In this document: piece after piece, positions 7,836 to 15,966 of the stretch | Position numbering within the stretch: the stretch's first letter is position 1 | Layout: each line of letters opens with the position of its first letter | Assembly: GCA_963825575.1 (NCBI GenBank) | Contig: CAWGUB010000033.1 | Span: 1 to 64,000, forward strand | Origin: JAFDBW01 sp963825575 | Lineage (GTDB): Bacteria > Desulfobacterota > Desulfuromonadia > Desulfuromonadales > BM103 | Length of the DNA stretch: 64,000 bases | Reading direction: 5' to 3' | The notes under the pieces: model-generated | Databases searched by the model: none | Told to the model about the DNA's origin: nothing | The model's input: the letters and a program-made list of their open reading frames with translations, nothing else | Position numbers and translations under genes: made by a program

Positions 7836-9284
7836 ATGATCGTTCCCGTAATACTCTCCGGTGGAGCCGGAACCCGCTTGTGGCCATTGTCCCGTGAACT
7901 TTATCCGAAGCAGCTGTTGCCGCTGTTCGGTGACCTTACTATGTTGCAGGATACGGCTTTGCGCCTGAATGGACTGGCTGACCGGAATGCGCCGTTGGTT
8001 GTCTGCAACGAGGCTCATCGTTTCATGGCTGCTGAGCAGCTGCGTCAGGTCGGCCAGACAGCTGGAACGGTAATCCTTGAGCCGGTCGGTCGCAACACGG
8101 CCCCGGCGGTTGCGGTTGCGGCCTTGTGTGCAACGGAAAACGGTGACGATCCAATACTGCTGGTGTTGCCTGCAGATCATGTGGTACGAGATGCAAAGGC
8201 GCTCTGTGAGACAATCAAAAATGGGCTCGAGATTGTGACAGACGGGGCTCTTCTGACATTCGGGATTGTGCCGACGTCACCGGAGACGGGGTACGGTTAT
8301 ATCAAGCGTGGCGCGCAGTGCGAAGGGCAAAGCCAACCTCCAGTCTCCAACCCCCGGTCCCCAGCCCCTGAACTCTATCATGTTCAGCAATTTGTGGAAA
8401 AACCGGACCTCGCGACGGCGGAAGGGTATCTGAAATCCGGTGATTATTACTGGAACAGCGGCATGTTCATGTTCAAGGCCTCGGCATACCTGGCGGAACT
8501 TGAAAAACATGCTCCCGAGATCCTCTCTGCTTCTCGCAAGGCCTGGCAGGGGCGAGTGGCTGACCTTGATTTCACCCGCCTTGATGGCGATGCGTTTGCT
8601 GCCTGTCCGTCTGATTCCATCGATTATGCGGTAATGGAAAAGACTGCCCGGGCTATCGTCATCCCGCTCGATGCTGGATGGAGCGATGTTGGCTCCTGGG
8701 CTGCGCTCTGGGAAGTCGGGGAGACGGATGCGCATGGCAATGTACGCTTTGGTGACGTCATTGATGTTGACTGCACAGGTAGTTATTTCCACGGAGGCTC
8801 TCGCCTGGTGGCTGGTGTCGGTTTGCAGGATACCGTGGTCGTTGAGACCGCTGATGCCATTCTAGTTGCGTCCAAGGACCGGGTGCAGGATGTCAAACGG
8901 ATTGTTGAACACCTGAAAATCTCTGAACGCGAGGAGCACTTGCTGCATAGGCGGGTCAACCGGCCGTGGGGGGCTTATGAAGGTCTCGATTCCGGCGACG
9001 GTTTTCTGGTTAAACGAATCACTGTGAATCCTGGGGCAAGCCTCTCACTCCAGCGCCATAAACATCGTGCCGAACACTGGGTCGTGGTGCGCGGCATAGC
9101 CGATGTCACCTGTGAAAATGTTGTCCAGACCCTCGAAGCAAATCAGTCTTTCTACATTCCGATTGGCAACAAGCATCGCCTGGCCAACCCCGGCGACGCG
9201 ATACTTGAGATCATCGAGGTGCAGACGGGTGAACTTTTGTCTGAGGACGATATTGAGCGTTTTGATGATGTGTATGGCAGATAA
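7836..9284 (+). CDS. manC: Mannose-1-phosphate guanylyltransferase / mannose-6-phosphate isomerase
   Basis: A 482-residue bifunctional enzyme. It makes GDP-mannose from mannose-1-phosphate, with a C-terminal cupin for phosphomannose isomerisation. LSGGAGTRLWPLSRE near the N-terminus is the nucleotidyltransferase signature. FVEKPD, YYWNSGMFMF and the C-terminal RPWGAYEGLD and QRHKHRAEHWVVV are typical. The ATG at 7836 is chosen because GAGG precedes it by five bases; an upstream TTG lies inside a repeat. Residues about 161-181 (AQCEGQSQPPVSNPRSPAPE) interrupt the usual link between YIKRG and the QFVEKPD strand. They are encoded by nine seven-base repeats at 8306-8368, so 63 bp of repeat has been absorbed in frame. 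Confidence 0.95.
   Translation: MIVPVILSGGAGTRLWPLSRELYPKQLLPLFGDLTMLQDTALRLNGLADRNAPLVVCNEAHRFMAAEQLRQVGQTAGTVILEPVGRNTAPAVAVAALCATENGDDPILLVLPADHVVRDAKALCETIKNGLEIVTDGALLTFGIVPTSPETGYGYIKRGAQCEGQSQPPVSNPRSPAPELYHVQQFVEKPDLATAEGYLKSGDYYWNSGMFMFKASAYLAELEKHAPEILSASRKAWQGRVADLDFTRLDGDAFAACPSDSIDYAVMEKTARAIVIPLDAGWSDVGSWAALWEVGETDAHGNVRFGDVIDVDCTGSYFHGGSRLVAGVGLQDTVVVETADAILVASKDRVQDVKRIVEHLKISEREEHLLHRRVNRPWGAYEGLDSGDGFLVKRITVNPGASLSLQRHKHRAEHWVVVRGIADVTCENVVQTLEANQSFYIPIGNKHRLANPGDAILEIIEVQTGELLSEDDIERFDDVYGR
8306..8368 (+). repeat. Nine heptads inserted in frame inside manC
   Basis: Successive heptads are GCGTGGC, GCGCAGT, GCGAAGG, GCAAAGC, CAACCTC, CAGTCTC, CAACCCC, CGGTCCC and CAGCCCC. 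They combine the GCGTGGC type and the CCAACCC type found separately between genes (2225-2259 and 342-376). The total of 63 bases keeps the reading frame and adds about 21 Pro/Ser/Gln-rich residues in a surface loop of ManC. Confidence 0.75.
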
Positions 9285-9415
9285 ATATAGGAACGCGTGG
9301 CGAGTGACGCGAAAAACTCAAATTTAAATTTGCAGGATTCTTAATAAATGACTGATCTTTGTATTGCCACTTTTGAATTTTGCGTTCCGCGTCCCGCGTT
9401 CCGCGTCTCCGGGAG
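9285..9415. repeat. Inverted heptad arrays between manC and manB
   Basis: The forward half at 9296-9316 (CGTGGCG, AGTGACG, CGAAAAA) follows the manC stop by 11 bases. The reverse half at about 9379-9415 (TTTGCGTTCCGCG, TCCCGCGTTCCGCGTCTCC) runs directly into GGGAG, the ribosome binding site of manB. The AT-rich centre is about 60 bp. Confidence 0.75.
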
Positions 9416-9424
9416 ATGTCCATC

Positions 9425-10777
9425 ATGAACATCTCCTGTTTTAAAGCATATGATATTCGCGGCCGGATTCCCGACCAGTTGAACGATGACATCGCGTACC
9501 GTGTCGGCCGAGCCTATGCACAGTTCCTGCAGCCGGACACCGTCGTGGTCGGGCAGGATGTGCGACCAACCAGCCCGTCGTTGACGCAGGCTTTGATAAA
9601 AGGTCTGACAGAGGGTGGGGCTGATGTCCTCGATATCGGCCTGTGTGGCACCGAAGAGGTCTATTTTGCCACCTCGCATGTCGGTGCAGAGGGCGGTATC
9701 ATGGTCACGGCGAGCCACAATCCGTCAGATTACAATGGTATGAAGCTGGTGCGTAAAGAAAGCAGGCCGATCAGCGGCGATAGCGGTCTTGACACGATCC
9801 GTCAGCTAGCGGAAGAGGGGGCCTTCAATGCCACGGACCGGGTCGGTTCGGTCTCTCCATATGAGCACCGCATCGCTTATATCCGCCACTTGCTCAGCTA
9901 CATCGACACTTCCGTCTTGAGGCCGTTCAAGATCGTCGTCAATGCAGGGAACGGTTGTGCTGGGCCGGTCCTGGATCTGCTTGAAAAACAGTTGCCGCTG
10001 GAGATTACCAAGATATGTCACGAGCCGGACGGCACTTTTCCGAACGGCATTCCTAACCCGTTATTGCCAGAAAACAGGGGAATCACAAGGGACGCCGTGC
10101 TGGCCAGTGGCGCCGGGCTCGGTATTGCCTGGGACGGTGATTTTGATCGGTGTTTTTTCTTCGACGAGCAGGGCGAGTTCATCGAGGGATATTATATCGT
10201 CGGTTTGCTGGCCAATGCGTTTCTGGCTAAAGAGCCGGATGCGAGAATTATCCATGACCCGCGCCTGACCTGGAACACCGTTGATATAGTCGAAAAAGCC
10301 GGAGGACAGGCCGTGATGAGCAAGACCGGCCATGCCTTCATCAAGGAGCGCATGCGGGCCGAGGATGCGGTTTACGGCGGCGAAATGAGCGCTCACCACT
10401 ATTTCCGTAGTTTTGCCTATTGCGACAGCGGTATGATCCCGTGGCTGCTGGTTGTTGAAATGATGTGCCGTGAACGCAAACTACTCTCCGAACTGGTCGG
10501 CGAGCGGATGACAAGGTTTCCGGCCAGCGGCGAAATCAACCGGACCTTGACTGATCCGAGCTCTGCGATTGCCGCGGTCGAAGAAAAATACTCTGCCGAT
10601 GCAGTTAACATCGACCGCACAGACGGCCTATCGATTGAATTTGGCGATTGGCGCTTTAATCTGCGTATGTCGAACACCGAACCGGTGGTGCGATTGAATG
10701 TGGAGTCCCGGGGAGACAAGGGGCTCATGGAAGAAAAGACACAGGAGTTATTGAATTTTCTTCAGGAGATTCAATAA
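9425..10777 (+). CDS. manB: Phosphomannomutase / phosphoglucomutase
   Basis: A 450-residue alpha-D-phosphohexomutase. It interconverts mannose-6-phosphate and mannose-1-phosphate (and often the glucose pair), feeding ManC. FKAYDIRG opens the protein. TASHNPSDYNGMK carries the phosphoserine, GDFDRCFF is the metal-binding loop, GGEMSAHHYF is the sugar-binding loop, and RMSNTEPVVRLNVES is the phosphate-binding domain. The ATG at 9425 is preferred: GGGAG lies nine bases upstream, while the preceding open frame is repeat sequence. It completes the route from fructose-6-phosphate to GDP-fucose together with manC, gmd and fcl. Confidence 0.95.
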   Translation: MNISCFKAYDIRGRIPDQLNDDIAYRVGRAYAQFLQPDTVVVGQDVRPTSPSLTQALIKGLTEGGADVLDIGLCGTEEVYFATSHVGAEGGIMVTASHNPSDYNGMKLVRKESRPISGDSGLDTIRQLAEEGAFNATDRVGSVSPYEHRIAYIRHLLSYIDTSVLRPFKIVVNAGNGCAGPVLDLLEKQLPLEITKICHEPDGTFPNGIPNPLLPENRGITRDAVLASGAGLGIAWDGDFDRCFFFDEQGEFIEGYYIVGLLANAFLAKEPDARIIHDPRLTWNTVDIVEKAGGQAVMSKTGHAFIKERMRAEDAVYGGEMSAHHYFRSFAYCDSGMIPWLLVVEMMCRERKLLSELVGERMTRFPASGEINRTLTDPSSAIAAVEEKYSADAVNIDRTDGLSIEFGDWRFNLRMSNTEPVVRLNVESRGDKGLMEEKTQELLNFLQEIQ

Positions 10778-10780
10778 CGC

Positions 10781-10815
10781 CGTGACGCGGTACGCGGTAC
10801 GAGTGACGCGAAAGT
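10781..10815 (+). repeat. Heptad array after manB
   Basis: CGTGACG, CGGTACG, CGGTACG, AGTGACG, CGAAAGT starts three bases after the manB stop. It has the same type and the same GCGAAA ending as the forward halves at 2225, 6576 and 9296. No reverse half lies before the next start; a different heptad array occurs just inside the next gene at 10895. Confidence 0.7.
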
Positions 10816-10867
10816 CAAAAGCGATGGATCTTGTCACCACAGATGAAAAATATACCTGTGAGGTTTT

Positions 10868-11932
10868 ATGGACTCAACGAATGAAATAAACCAGGTGCCG
10901 CGTGCCGCGTGCCGCGTCGCGGATCCTAAAAGAATCCTGGTAACCGGCGCTGCGGGCTTCATCGGTTTCCATCTCTGCCGGCGGCTACTGGAACGCGGTG
11001 ATCGGGTGATTGGTCTGGATAACCTGAGCGATTACTATGATGTATCACTTAAGGAAAGTCGACTCAAGATACTGGTTAAAAAAGATAATTTCTCATTTGT
11101 AAAATGTGACATCGCTGATCGTTCTGGTATGGAAAAGCTCTTTGCCAAACATCAGTTTGATGTCGTGGTCAACCTTGCGGCACAGGCTGGTGTCCGCTAT
11201 TCCCTGACCAACCCGCATGCCTACGTCGATGCCAACCTAGTCGGCTTTATGAACATTCTGGAAGGCTGTCGGCAACAGCAGGTCGGGCACCTTGTCTATG
11301 CCTCTTCTTCATCGGTCTACGGTGCAAACACCAGCATGCCGTTTTCGGTGCACGATAATATCGACCACCCGGTTTCGCTCTATGCTGCGAGTAAAAAGGC
11401 CAATGAGTTGATGGCGCACACCTATGCCCATCTTTACGGGCTACCCTGTACCGGCCTGCGTTTCTTTACTGTATACGGTCCGTGGGGTCGCCCTGATATG
11501 GCGCTGTTCCTGTTCACCAGGGCGATCCTGGCCGGTGAGCCGATCAATGTTTTCAACCACGGTCGCATGCGCCGTGATTTTACTTATATCGATGACATTG
11601 TCGAAGGTGTCGTGCGGGTCACGGACCGTCCGGCGCAAGCCAACCCTGACTGGTCGGGTGACCAGCCGGACCCCGGGACCAGTGCAGCACCATACCGTGT
11701 GTATAACATCGGCAATAATAACCCGGTCGAGCTGATGCACCTCATCGAGACCCTCGAACAGGCTCTGGGCAAGGTTGCAGAAAAGAATTTCATGCCGATT
11801 CAACCGGGTGACGTTCCTGCGACCTGGGCCAATGTCGATGCCCTCAGCGACGATGTCGGCTTCCGGCCGGAAACACCGATCGAAGTCGGTGTGCAAAAGT
11901 TTGTCGACTGGTATCTGGAGTATTATGCGTAA
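10868..11932 (+). CDS. NAD-dependent sugar epimerase, probably UDP-glucuronate 4-epimerase
   Basis: A 354-residue extended SDR protein. GAAGFIGFHLCRRLLERG (about 27-44) binds NAD. DNLSDYYDVSLKESRL after the second strand is characteristic of the CapI/WbnF-type UDP-glucuronate 4-epimerases, which make UDP-galacturonate. YASSSSVYG and YAASKKANE carry the catalytic Ser, Tyr and Lys, and RMRRDFTYIDDIVEGVVR is also typical. Substrate specificity cannot be fixed from sequence reading alone. The first 25 residues are an unusual extension (NQVPRAACRVADPK) encoded by heptad repeats at 10895-10922. GAGG lies shortly before the ATG. It would supply an acidic sugar for the same polysaccharide. Confidence 0.9.
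   Translation: MDSTNEINQVPRAACRVADPKRILVTGAAGFIGFHLCRRLLERGDRVIGLDNLSDYYDVSLKESRLKILVKKDNFSFVKCDIADRSGMEKLFAKHQFDVVVNLAAQAGVRYSLTNPHAYVDANLVGFMNILEGCRQQQVGHLVYASSSSVYGANTSMPFSVHDNIDHPVSLYAASKKANELMAHTYAHLYGLPCTGLRFFTVYGPWGRPDMALFLFTRAILAGEPINVFNHGRMRRDFTYIDDIVEGVVRVTDRPAQANPDWSGDQPDPGTSAAPYRVYNIGNNNPVELMHLIETLEQALGKVAEKNFMPIQPGDVPATWANVDALSDDVGFRPETPIEVGVQKFVDWYLEYYA
10895..10922 (+). repeat. Heptad array inside the 5' end of the epimerase gene
   Basis: Three exact copies of GTGCCGC (10895-10915) are followed by the related GTCGCGG. They encode the residues VPRAACRVAD just before the Rossmann fold begins. The position suggests that the intergenic repeat overlaps, or was captured by, the start of the gene. 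The preceding bases contain no other good start, although a start after the array cannot be excluded. Confidence 0.7.
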
Positions 11933-12195
11933 ATCGAAGCGCGAAGTTCGAGATGGGAAAAAGCAGAATCTCTTTTTGTTATTCAGAGACGCAGATCAAG
12001 CAGTGTTAACTAAATTGTTACTTCTTTATTCTAAAACCCAAGCATCGAGAGTCTCTTTGCGGCCTCTGTGACTTGAGTGAGCAAAGCGAACGGGCGGGAA
12101 AAAGTTTTCTCTTGCTCAACGTTTATCCTCAAAATCAGCGCCTTATTAATGTTTTTATTCTCGCGAATTGCAATTCGCGCCTCGCTCCTCAAGGA
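11933..12195. repeat. Composite intergenic repeat element between the epimerase gene and der
   Basis: Heptads CGAAGCG, CGAAGTT, CGAGATG, GGAAAAA begin three to four bases after the stop (11936-11963). CAGAGACGCAGA lies at about 11984-11995, and the inverse CCTCTGTG at about 12063-12070. The 25-base conserved block is at 12072-12096. A final inverted set (GCGAATTGCAATTCGCG, CCTCGCTCCTC) ends beside the AAGGA ribosome binding site of der. This is the longest and most complete element. Confidence 0.75.
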
Positions 12196-12200
12196 TTATC

Positions 12201-13511
12201 ATGAGTTCAGTCGTTGCCATAGTCGGTCGGCCAAACGTTGGAAAATCGACGTTGTTCAACCGTATTCTGGGCAGGCGTATGGCAATTGTCGAAGATATCC
12301 CGGGTGTGACACGCGACCGGAATTATGCCGAGGTCTCCCGTTACGCAAAACGGTTTACCCTGATCGATACCGGGGGGTTCGAACCGGCCAGTAATGATCG
12401 TCTTCTGGCTCAGATGCGAGAACAGTCCCAATTGGCGATTGAGGAGGCGGATATCATCCTCTTTCTTATGGATGGCCGGGAAGGGCTGAACCCGGCCGAT
12501 GAAGAAGTGGCCGGCATGCTTCGCCAGGTGGACAAGCCGGTTCTGTTCGTGGTCAATAAGGTCGACGGCCCTAACCAGGAAGCGACGCTCGGTGAATTTT
12601 ACGCCCTCGGAGTCAGTGACCTCTATCCGATCTCTGCCGAACACCGCCTTGGTGTCGGTACGCTAATCGATGAGGTTCTGGAGCTTTTGCCGGAGCAGGA
12701 CGAAGACCAGGAAAGTCTCACTGAGACCCGTCTGTCGATCATCGGCCGACCGAACGTCGGTAAGTCCTCGCTGGTCAATCGCCTGCTCGGTTATGAGCGG
12801 GTCGTCGCCAATCCGACGGCAGGGACGACCCGAGACAGTGTCGATACGCCCTTTATCTACAACAAGAAACGCTATGTACTGATTGATACCGCCGGTATCC
12901 GCCGCAAAGGCAGGGTGTCGCAAAAATTGGAAAAGTACTCAGTAATCCACGCCCTGAAGGCTTTGGACCGTACTCACGTTGCTATGGTGGTGATTGACGC
13001 CGAAGAAGGGATTACCGACCAGGACCTGACGATAGCCGGTTACGCTCATGAACGGGGTCGGGCGGTCATCCTGATCGTCAACAAATGGGATCTGGTCAAA
13101 AAAGACAACACTACGATGGGTAATTACGTCCAGGACGTGCGTGACGCATTCAAGTTTCTCCCTGACAGCCCGATCCATTTTGTCTCGGCACTTACCGGTC
13201 AGCGAATCAACAAGATTATGGCAGACGTTGAGATGGTCAGCGACGAGTTCAATCGCAAGGTTTCGACCGCGGAACTCAACCGGGTCCTCAAGGATGCCGA
13301 AATCAGCCATCCGCCACCGATGTTCCGCGGTAGACGCCTGAAGCTGTTCTATGCCACCCAGACCGCAGTCCGTCCGCCAACCTTTATCATTTTTGTCAAT
13401 AAATCCGAGGGGATTCATTTTTCATATGAACGCTATCTGATGAATTGTCTGCGCCAGGCGTTCGGCTTTGTCGCCTGCCCGATAAGATTGAAGTTTTCAG
13501 ACCGGAAATGA
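12201..13511 (+). CDS. der: Ribosome-associated GTPase Der (EngA)
   Basis: A 436-residue protein with two tandem Era-like GTPase domains and a C-terminal KH-like domain, essential for 50S subunit assembly in bacteria. G1 motifs GRPNVGKST (residues 9-17) and GRPNVGKSS (about 181-189) begin the two domains. DTGGFE and DTAGIRRKG are the G3 motifs, and NKVD and NKWD the G4 motifs. The ATG at 12201 is preferred because AAGGA lies six bases upstream and the earlier in-frame codons are repeat sequence. It is separated from the CheA operon by a 326-bp gap. Confidence 0.97.
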   Translation: MSSVVAIVGRPNVGKSTLFNRILGRRMAIVEDIPGVTRDRNYAEVSRYAKRFTLIDTGGFEPASNDRLLAQMREQSQLAIEEADIILFLMDGREGLNPADEEVAGMLRQVDKPVLFVVNKVDGPNQEATLGEFYALGVSDLYPISAEHRLGVGTLIDEVLELLPEQDEDQESLTETRLSIIGRPNVGKSSLVNRLLGYERVVANPTAGTTRDSVDTPFIYNKKRYVLIDTAGIRRKGRVSQKLEKYSVIHALKALDRTHVAMVVIDAEEGITDQDLTIAGYAHERGRAVILIVNKWDLVKKDNTTMGNYVQDVRDAFKFLPDSPIHFVSALTGQRINKIMADVEMVSDEFNRKVSTAELNRVLKDAEISHPPPMFRGRRLKLFYATQTAVRPPTFIIFVNKSEGIHFSYERYLMNCLRQAFGFVACPIRLKFSDRK

Positions 13512-13837
13512 TCGTGATGCAGAGGCGGGAAGTTGGGAAAAAAACAGCCCCTTTTTCAGCTATTGATCAAGACTGACAAGAGTGATTTTTGCCGTCAGCC
13601 GAAGCCTTGAATTGGGCTATGCCTGTTGAAATATTGAATCGGTTCAACTGCTCAACAAGTCAACCATACAGCACGCTCCAGGTCTTTTGCGTCCTTCGCA
13701 CCTCACGCTGCATGTCTCCCCGTTTCTACGAAAACACCCTTTACTTACCCTCACCTAATAAAGTATAGTTATTTCTGTTTATTTTTCGATTGTTACGCTC
13801 CGTTGTGAAGAAAATCTATGGAATTTTTTAGTAGCTT
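13512..13837. other. 326-bp gap between der and the CheA operon, with heptad repeats
   Basis: No gene is visible. Heptads CGTGATG, CAGAGGC, GGGAAGT, TGGGAAA lie at 13514-13541, two bases after the der stop. An inverted set lies at 13686-13713 (TTTGCGT, CCTTCGC, ACCTCAC, GCTGCAT). A GTTGAAATATTGAATC / GGTTCAACTGCTCAAC stretch lies at about 13625-13656 and is partly self-complementary. The last 120 bp are AT-rich and presumably hold the operon promoter, but I see no convincing sigma-70, sigma-28 or sigma-54 site. Confidence 0.6.
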
Positions 13838-15550
13838 ATGAGCCTAGTCGGTAACCTTGAAGATCTCGGCCTGGGGGAAATCCTGCAGATCGTCAGCCTG
13901 AGCCGAAAATCCGGTGTGCTGCAGTTGAACAGCCGCGACCGGGACGGCCGTGTTGTTTTTCAAGACGGTCAGGTCATCCGCGCGATGGCTTCGACCTTCC
14001 CGGAAAACCTTGGTGATCTCGTCCTGCGTACTGGTCTGGCCGACATGGAGACTCTGAAACAGGCTCTGGTTATCCAGCAGGAAAATGACGACGATCGTCG
14101 AATTGGCGACATTTTGGTCAGTGAATTCGGTGTTGACCGTGAAGCGATAGAAACAGCTGTCCGCGAACAGTTGGAAAAAATTGTTTACAGCTTCTTCGGC
14201 TGGGATGAAGGAGCTTTTTCTTTTGAACTGGGGGATTGCCGGGAACTGGTAATGACCAATCTGGATCCTCTCCAATTCATGCTCGACCAAGGACTGAATC
14301 CTCAGTGGCTGGCCATGGAAGGCAGCCGCATCCTAGATGAAAAACGCCACCGTGGTGAAGATGTGGATGAACGGGGTGAGTCAGTGGTTGATGTTGACGC
14401 TTTGATGGCCGAGGTTAAAGGCGAGTCCACATCTCAATGCTCTACGGAATCCGATGCCGCGGCAGAAACACCTGAAAGCGCCGACCCTGGTCAGGACACG
14501 GATTCGTCACGCTGTTTCATCGTGGTTGATGATGACCCAAATACTGCTGAACAGATTGCCGCACTTCTCCAGAAACACAAAGCACAGGTTCATGCATATA
14601 CGAGTTATCTTGCTTTCATGGGTGCGGTCAATGGTGCTGATCCTCGGTCGACGACTCTGGTCATAGACTTGATCATGCCGCGCCGCGATGGCAGCGGCGT
14701 GCTCGGTGGGCTTGAACTGCTTGAGGAGATTCGTGCAAAACATCCTGATTTCAAGGTTCTGGTCATGTCAGACCATCCCAACCAGGAAGCGGAGCAGAGC
14801 GTCCGCAAGTTCGGCGTACCGACCCTCTTCCCCAAGCCGAAAAAAGACGAAGTTCTGGATGACCGCGGGCAGGCAGGCCTGAAGACCCTGGTTGACGCGA
14901 TTCTGGCACTTGGTACTGCTGACAATTTGAACACTGTTGGCGACGGTCAGTATAATATCGGCGCTGAATTGCTCAAGGAAATGGGTGAAATGGCTGTCGG
15001 AACGGCTCCACTGCCTCCTCAGCAATCTCCTGGCCTGCATCTGCTGCGTGGGATGCTGCAGGAATTGAACAACCCGTCACTTGGCGGGGGCATCATCCTT
15101 TTAATTCTGCGTTTTGCCAGCGAGTTAATGAATCGGGCCGTTATCCTCTTGGTAAAAGACGAAGAGATTGTCGGCTTGGGCCAGTTCGGAATCGAGCTTA
15201 AAGGCGAATCTGCGGATGTAAGGGTGCGCAATACACGCCTGCCAAAAGCGGAGAAGCACGTTTTTGCCGGGGCCCTGCAAGAATTTTCTCCCTACCACAC
15301 GGACCCGGCAGAGACGGACTGGAACACCTACCTTTTCGACCAACTGGGCGGTGACCGTCCTGCGGAAGTATTTGTTGGCCCGCTGATCAGTGAAGGGCGG
15401 GTCGTTGCGGTTCTGTACGGTGACAATCTTCCTGAACAGAAGCCGATCGGTGATACGGAATCCCTCGAGATCTTCTTGTCTCAAGCGGGGCTGGCGATGG
15501 AAAAAGCTCTCCTTGAACGCCGTATGATGAGTAATCGTGATGCTGTTTAA
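13838..15550 (+). CDS. PATAN (DUF4388) domain protein with central receiver and C-terminal GAF-like domain
   Basis: A 570-residue cytoplasmic signalling protein that opens the CheA operon. Residues 1-115 are a PATAN/DUF4388 domain (LGEILQIVSLSRKSGVLQL, then VVFQDGQVIRA). A long acidic linker leads to a receiver at about 225-345 with the acidic VVDDDPN, phospho-acceptor Asp in LVIDLIMPRRDG, and LFPKPKKDE with the conserved Lys. The receiver carries a short insertion (SGVLGG) after the Asp loop. Residues 385-565 resemble a GAF-type domain. By family knowledge such proteins are response regulators in social-motility or developmental circuits. The output here is unknown. Confidence 0.85.
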   Translation: MSLVGNLEDLGLGEILQIVSLSRKSGVLQLNSRDRDGRVVFQDGQVIRAMASTFPENLGDLVLRTGLADMETLKQALVIQQENDDDRRIGDILVSEFGVDREAIETAVREQLEKIVYSFFGWDEGAFSFELGDCRELVMTNLDPLQFMLDQGLNPQWLAMEGSRILDEKRHRGEDVDERGESVVDVDALMAEVKGESTSQCSTESDAAAETPESADPGQDTDSSRCFIVVDDDPNTAEQIAALLQKHKAQVHAYTSYLAFMGAVNGADPRSTTLVIDLIMPRRDGSGVLGGLELLEEIRAKHPDFKVLVMSDHPNQEAEQSVRKFGVPTLFPKPKKDEVLDDRGQAGLKTLVDAILALGTADNLNTVGDGQYNIGAELLKEMGEMAVGTAPLPPQQSPGLHLLRGMLQELNNPSLGGGIILLILRFASELMNRAVILLVKDEEIVGLGQFGIELKGESADVRVRNTRLPKAEKHVFAGALQEFSPYHTDPAETDWNTYLFDQLGGDRPAEVFVGPLISEGRVVAVLYGDNLPEQKPIGDTESLEIFLSQAGLAMEKALLERRMMSNRDAV

Positions 15551-15582
15551 CCAACGTTTAATCAGGTTGGGGGCCTACAGTC

Positions 15583-15951
15583 GTGAGTAAAAAAATTCTG
15601 ATCGCAGAAGATTCGCTGACCATGCGTTCGCTGATCGTTTCAACGATCGCGGCTATGGGCGACTATGAAACGGTTGAAGCGGCCAATGGTTTCGAAGCCT
15701 TGCGAATTCTTCCCCGTGAAAAAGTTGATTTGATCATAACCGATATCAATATGCCTGATATCAATGGTCTTGAACTGGTCAGTTTCATAAGAAATAACGA
15801 CAATTATCGCGAAACCCCTCTTTTTATCATTAGTACCGAGAGTAGTGAGCGCGATCGTGAGAAAGGGTTGTCTCTTGGTGCCAACGCGTATCTTGTCAAG
15901 CCTTTCGCTCCCGATCAGCTGCAGGCCCTGATCCGTGAGTACCTCGATTGA
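15583..15951 (+). CDS. CheY-like single-domain response regulator
   Basis: A 122-residue stand-alone receiver. It has acidic residues E9-D10, the phospho-acceptor Asp54 in ITDINMPDING, STESS for the beta-4 Ser/Thr, and Lys106 in YLVKPF, so all phosphorylation residues are present. The GTG start follows GGTTGGGGG. It lies 32 bp after the PATAN-receiver gene and nine bases before cheA, so it is co-transcribed and is a likely substrate of that CheA. It resembles the receiver at 26376-26750 at the other end of the operon (both have SPTMRQL/SLTMRSL and TDINMP). Confidence 0.93.
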   Translation: MSKKILIAEDSLTMRSLIVSTIAAMGDYETVEAANGFEALRILPREKVDLIITDINMPDINGLELVSFIRNNDNYRETPLFIISTESSERDREKGLSLGANAYLVKPFAPDQLQALIREYLD

Positions 15952-15966
15952 TTTGCGGAGGTGACA

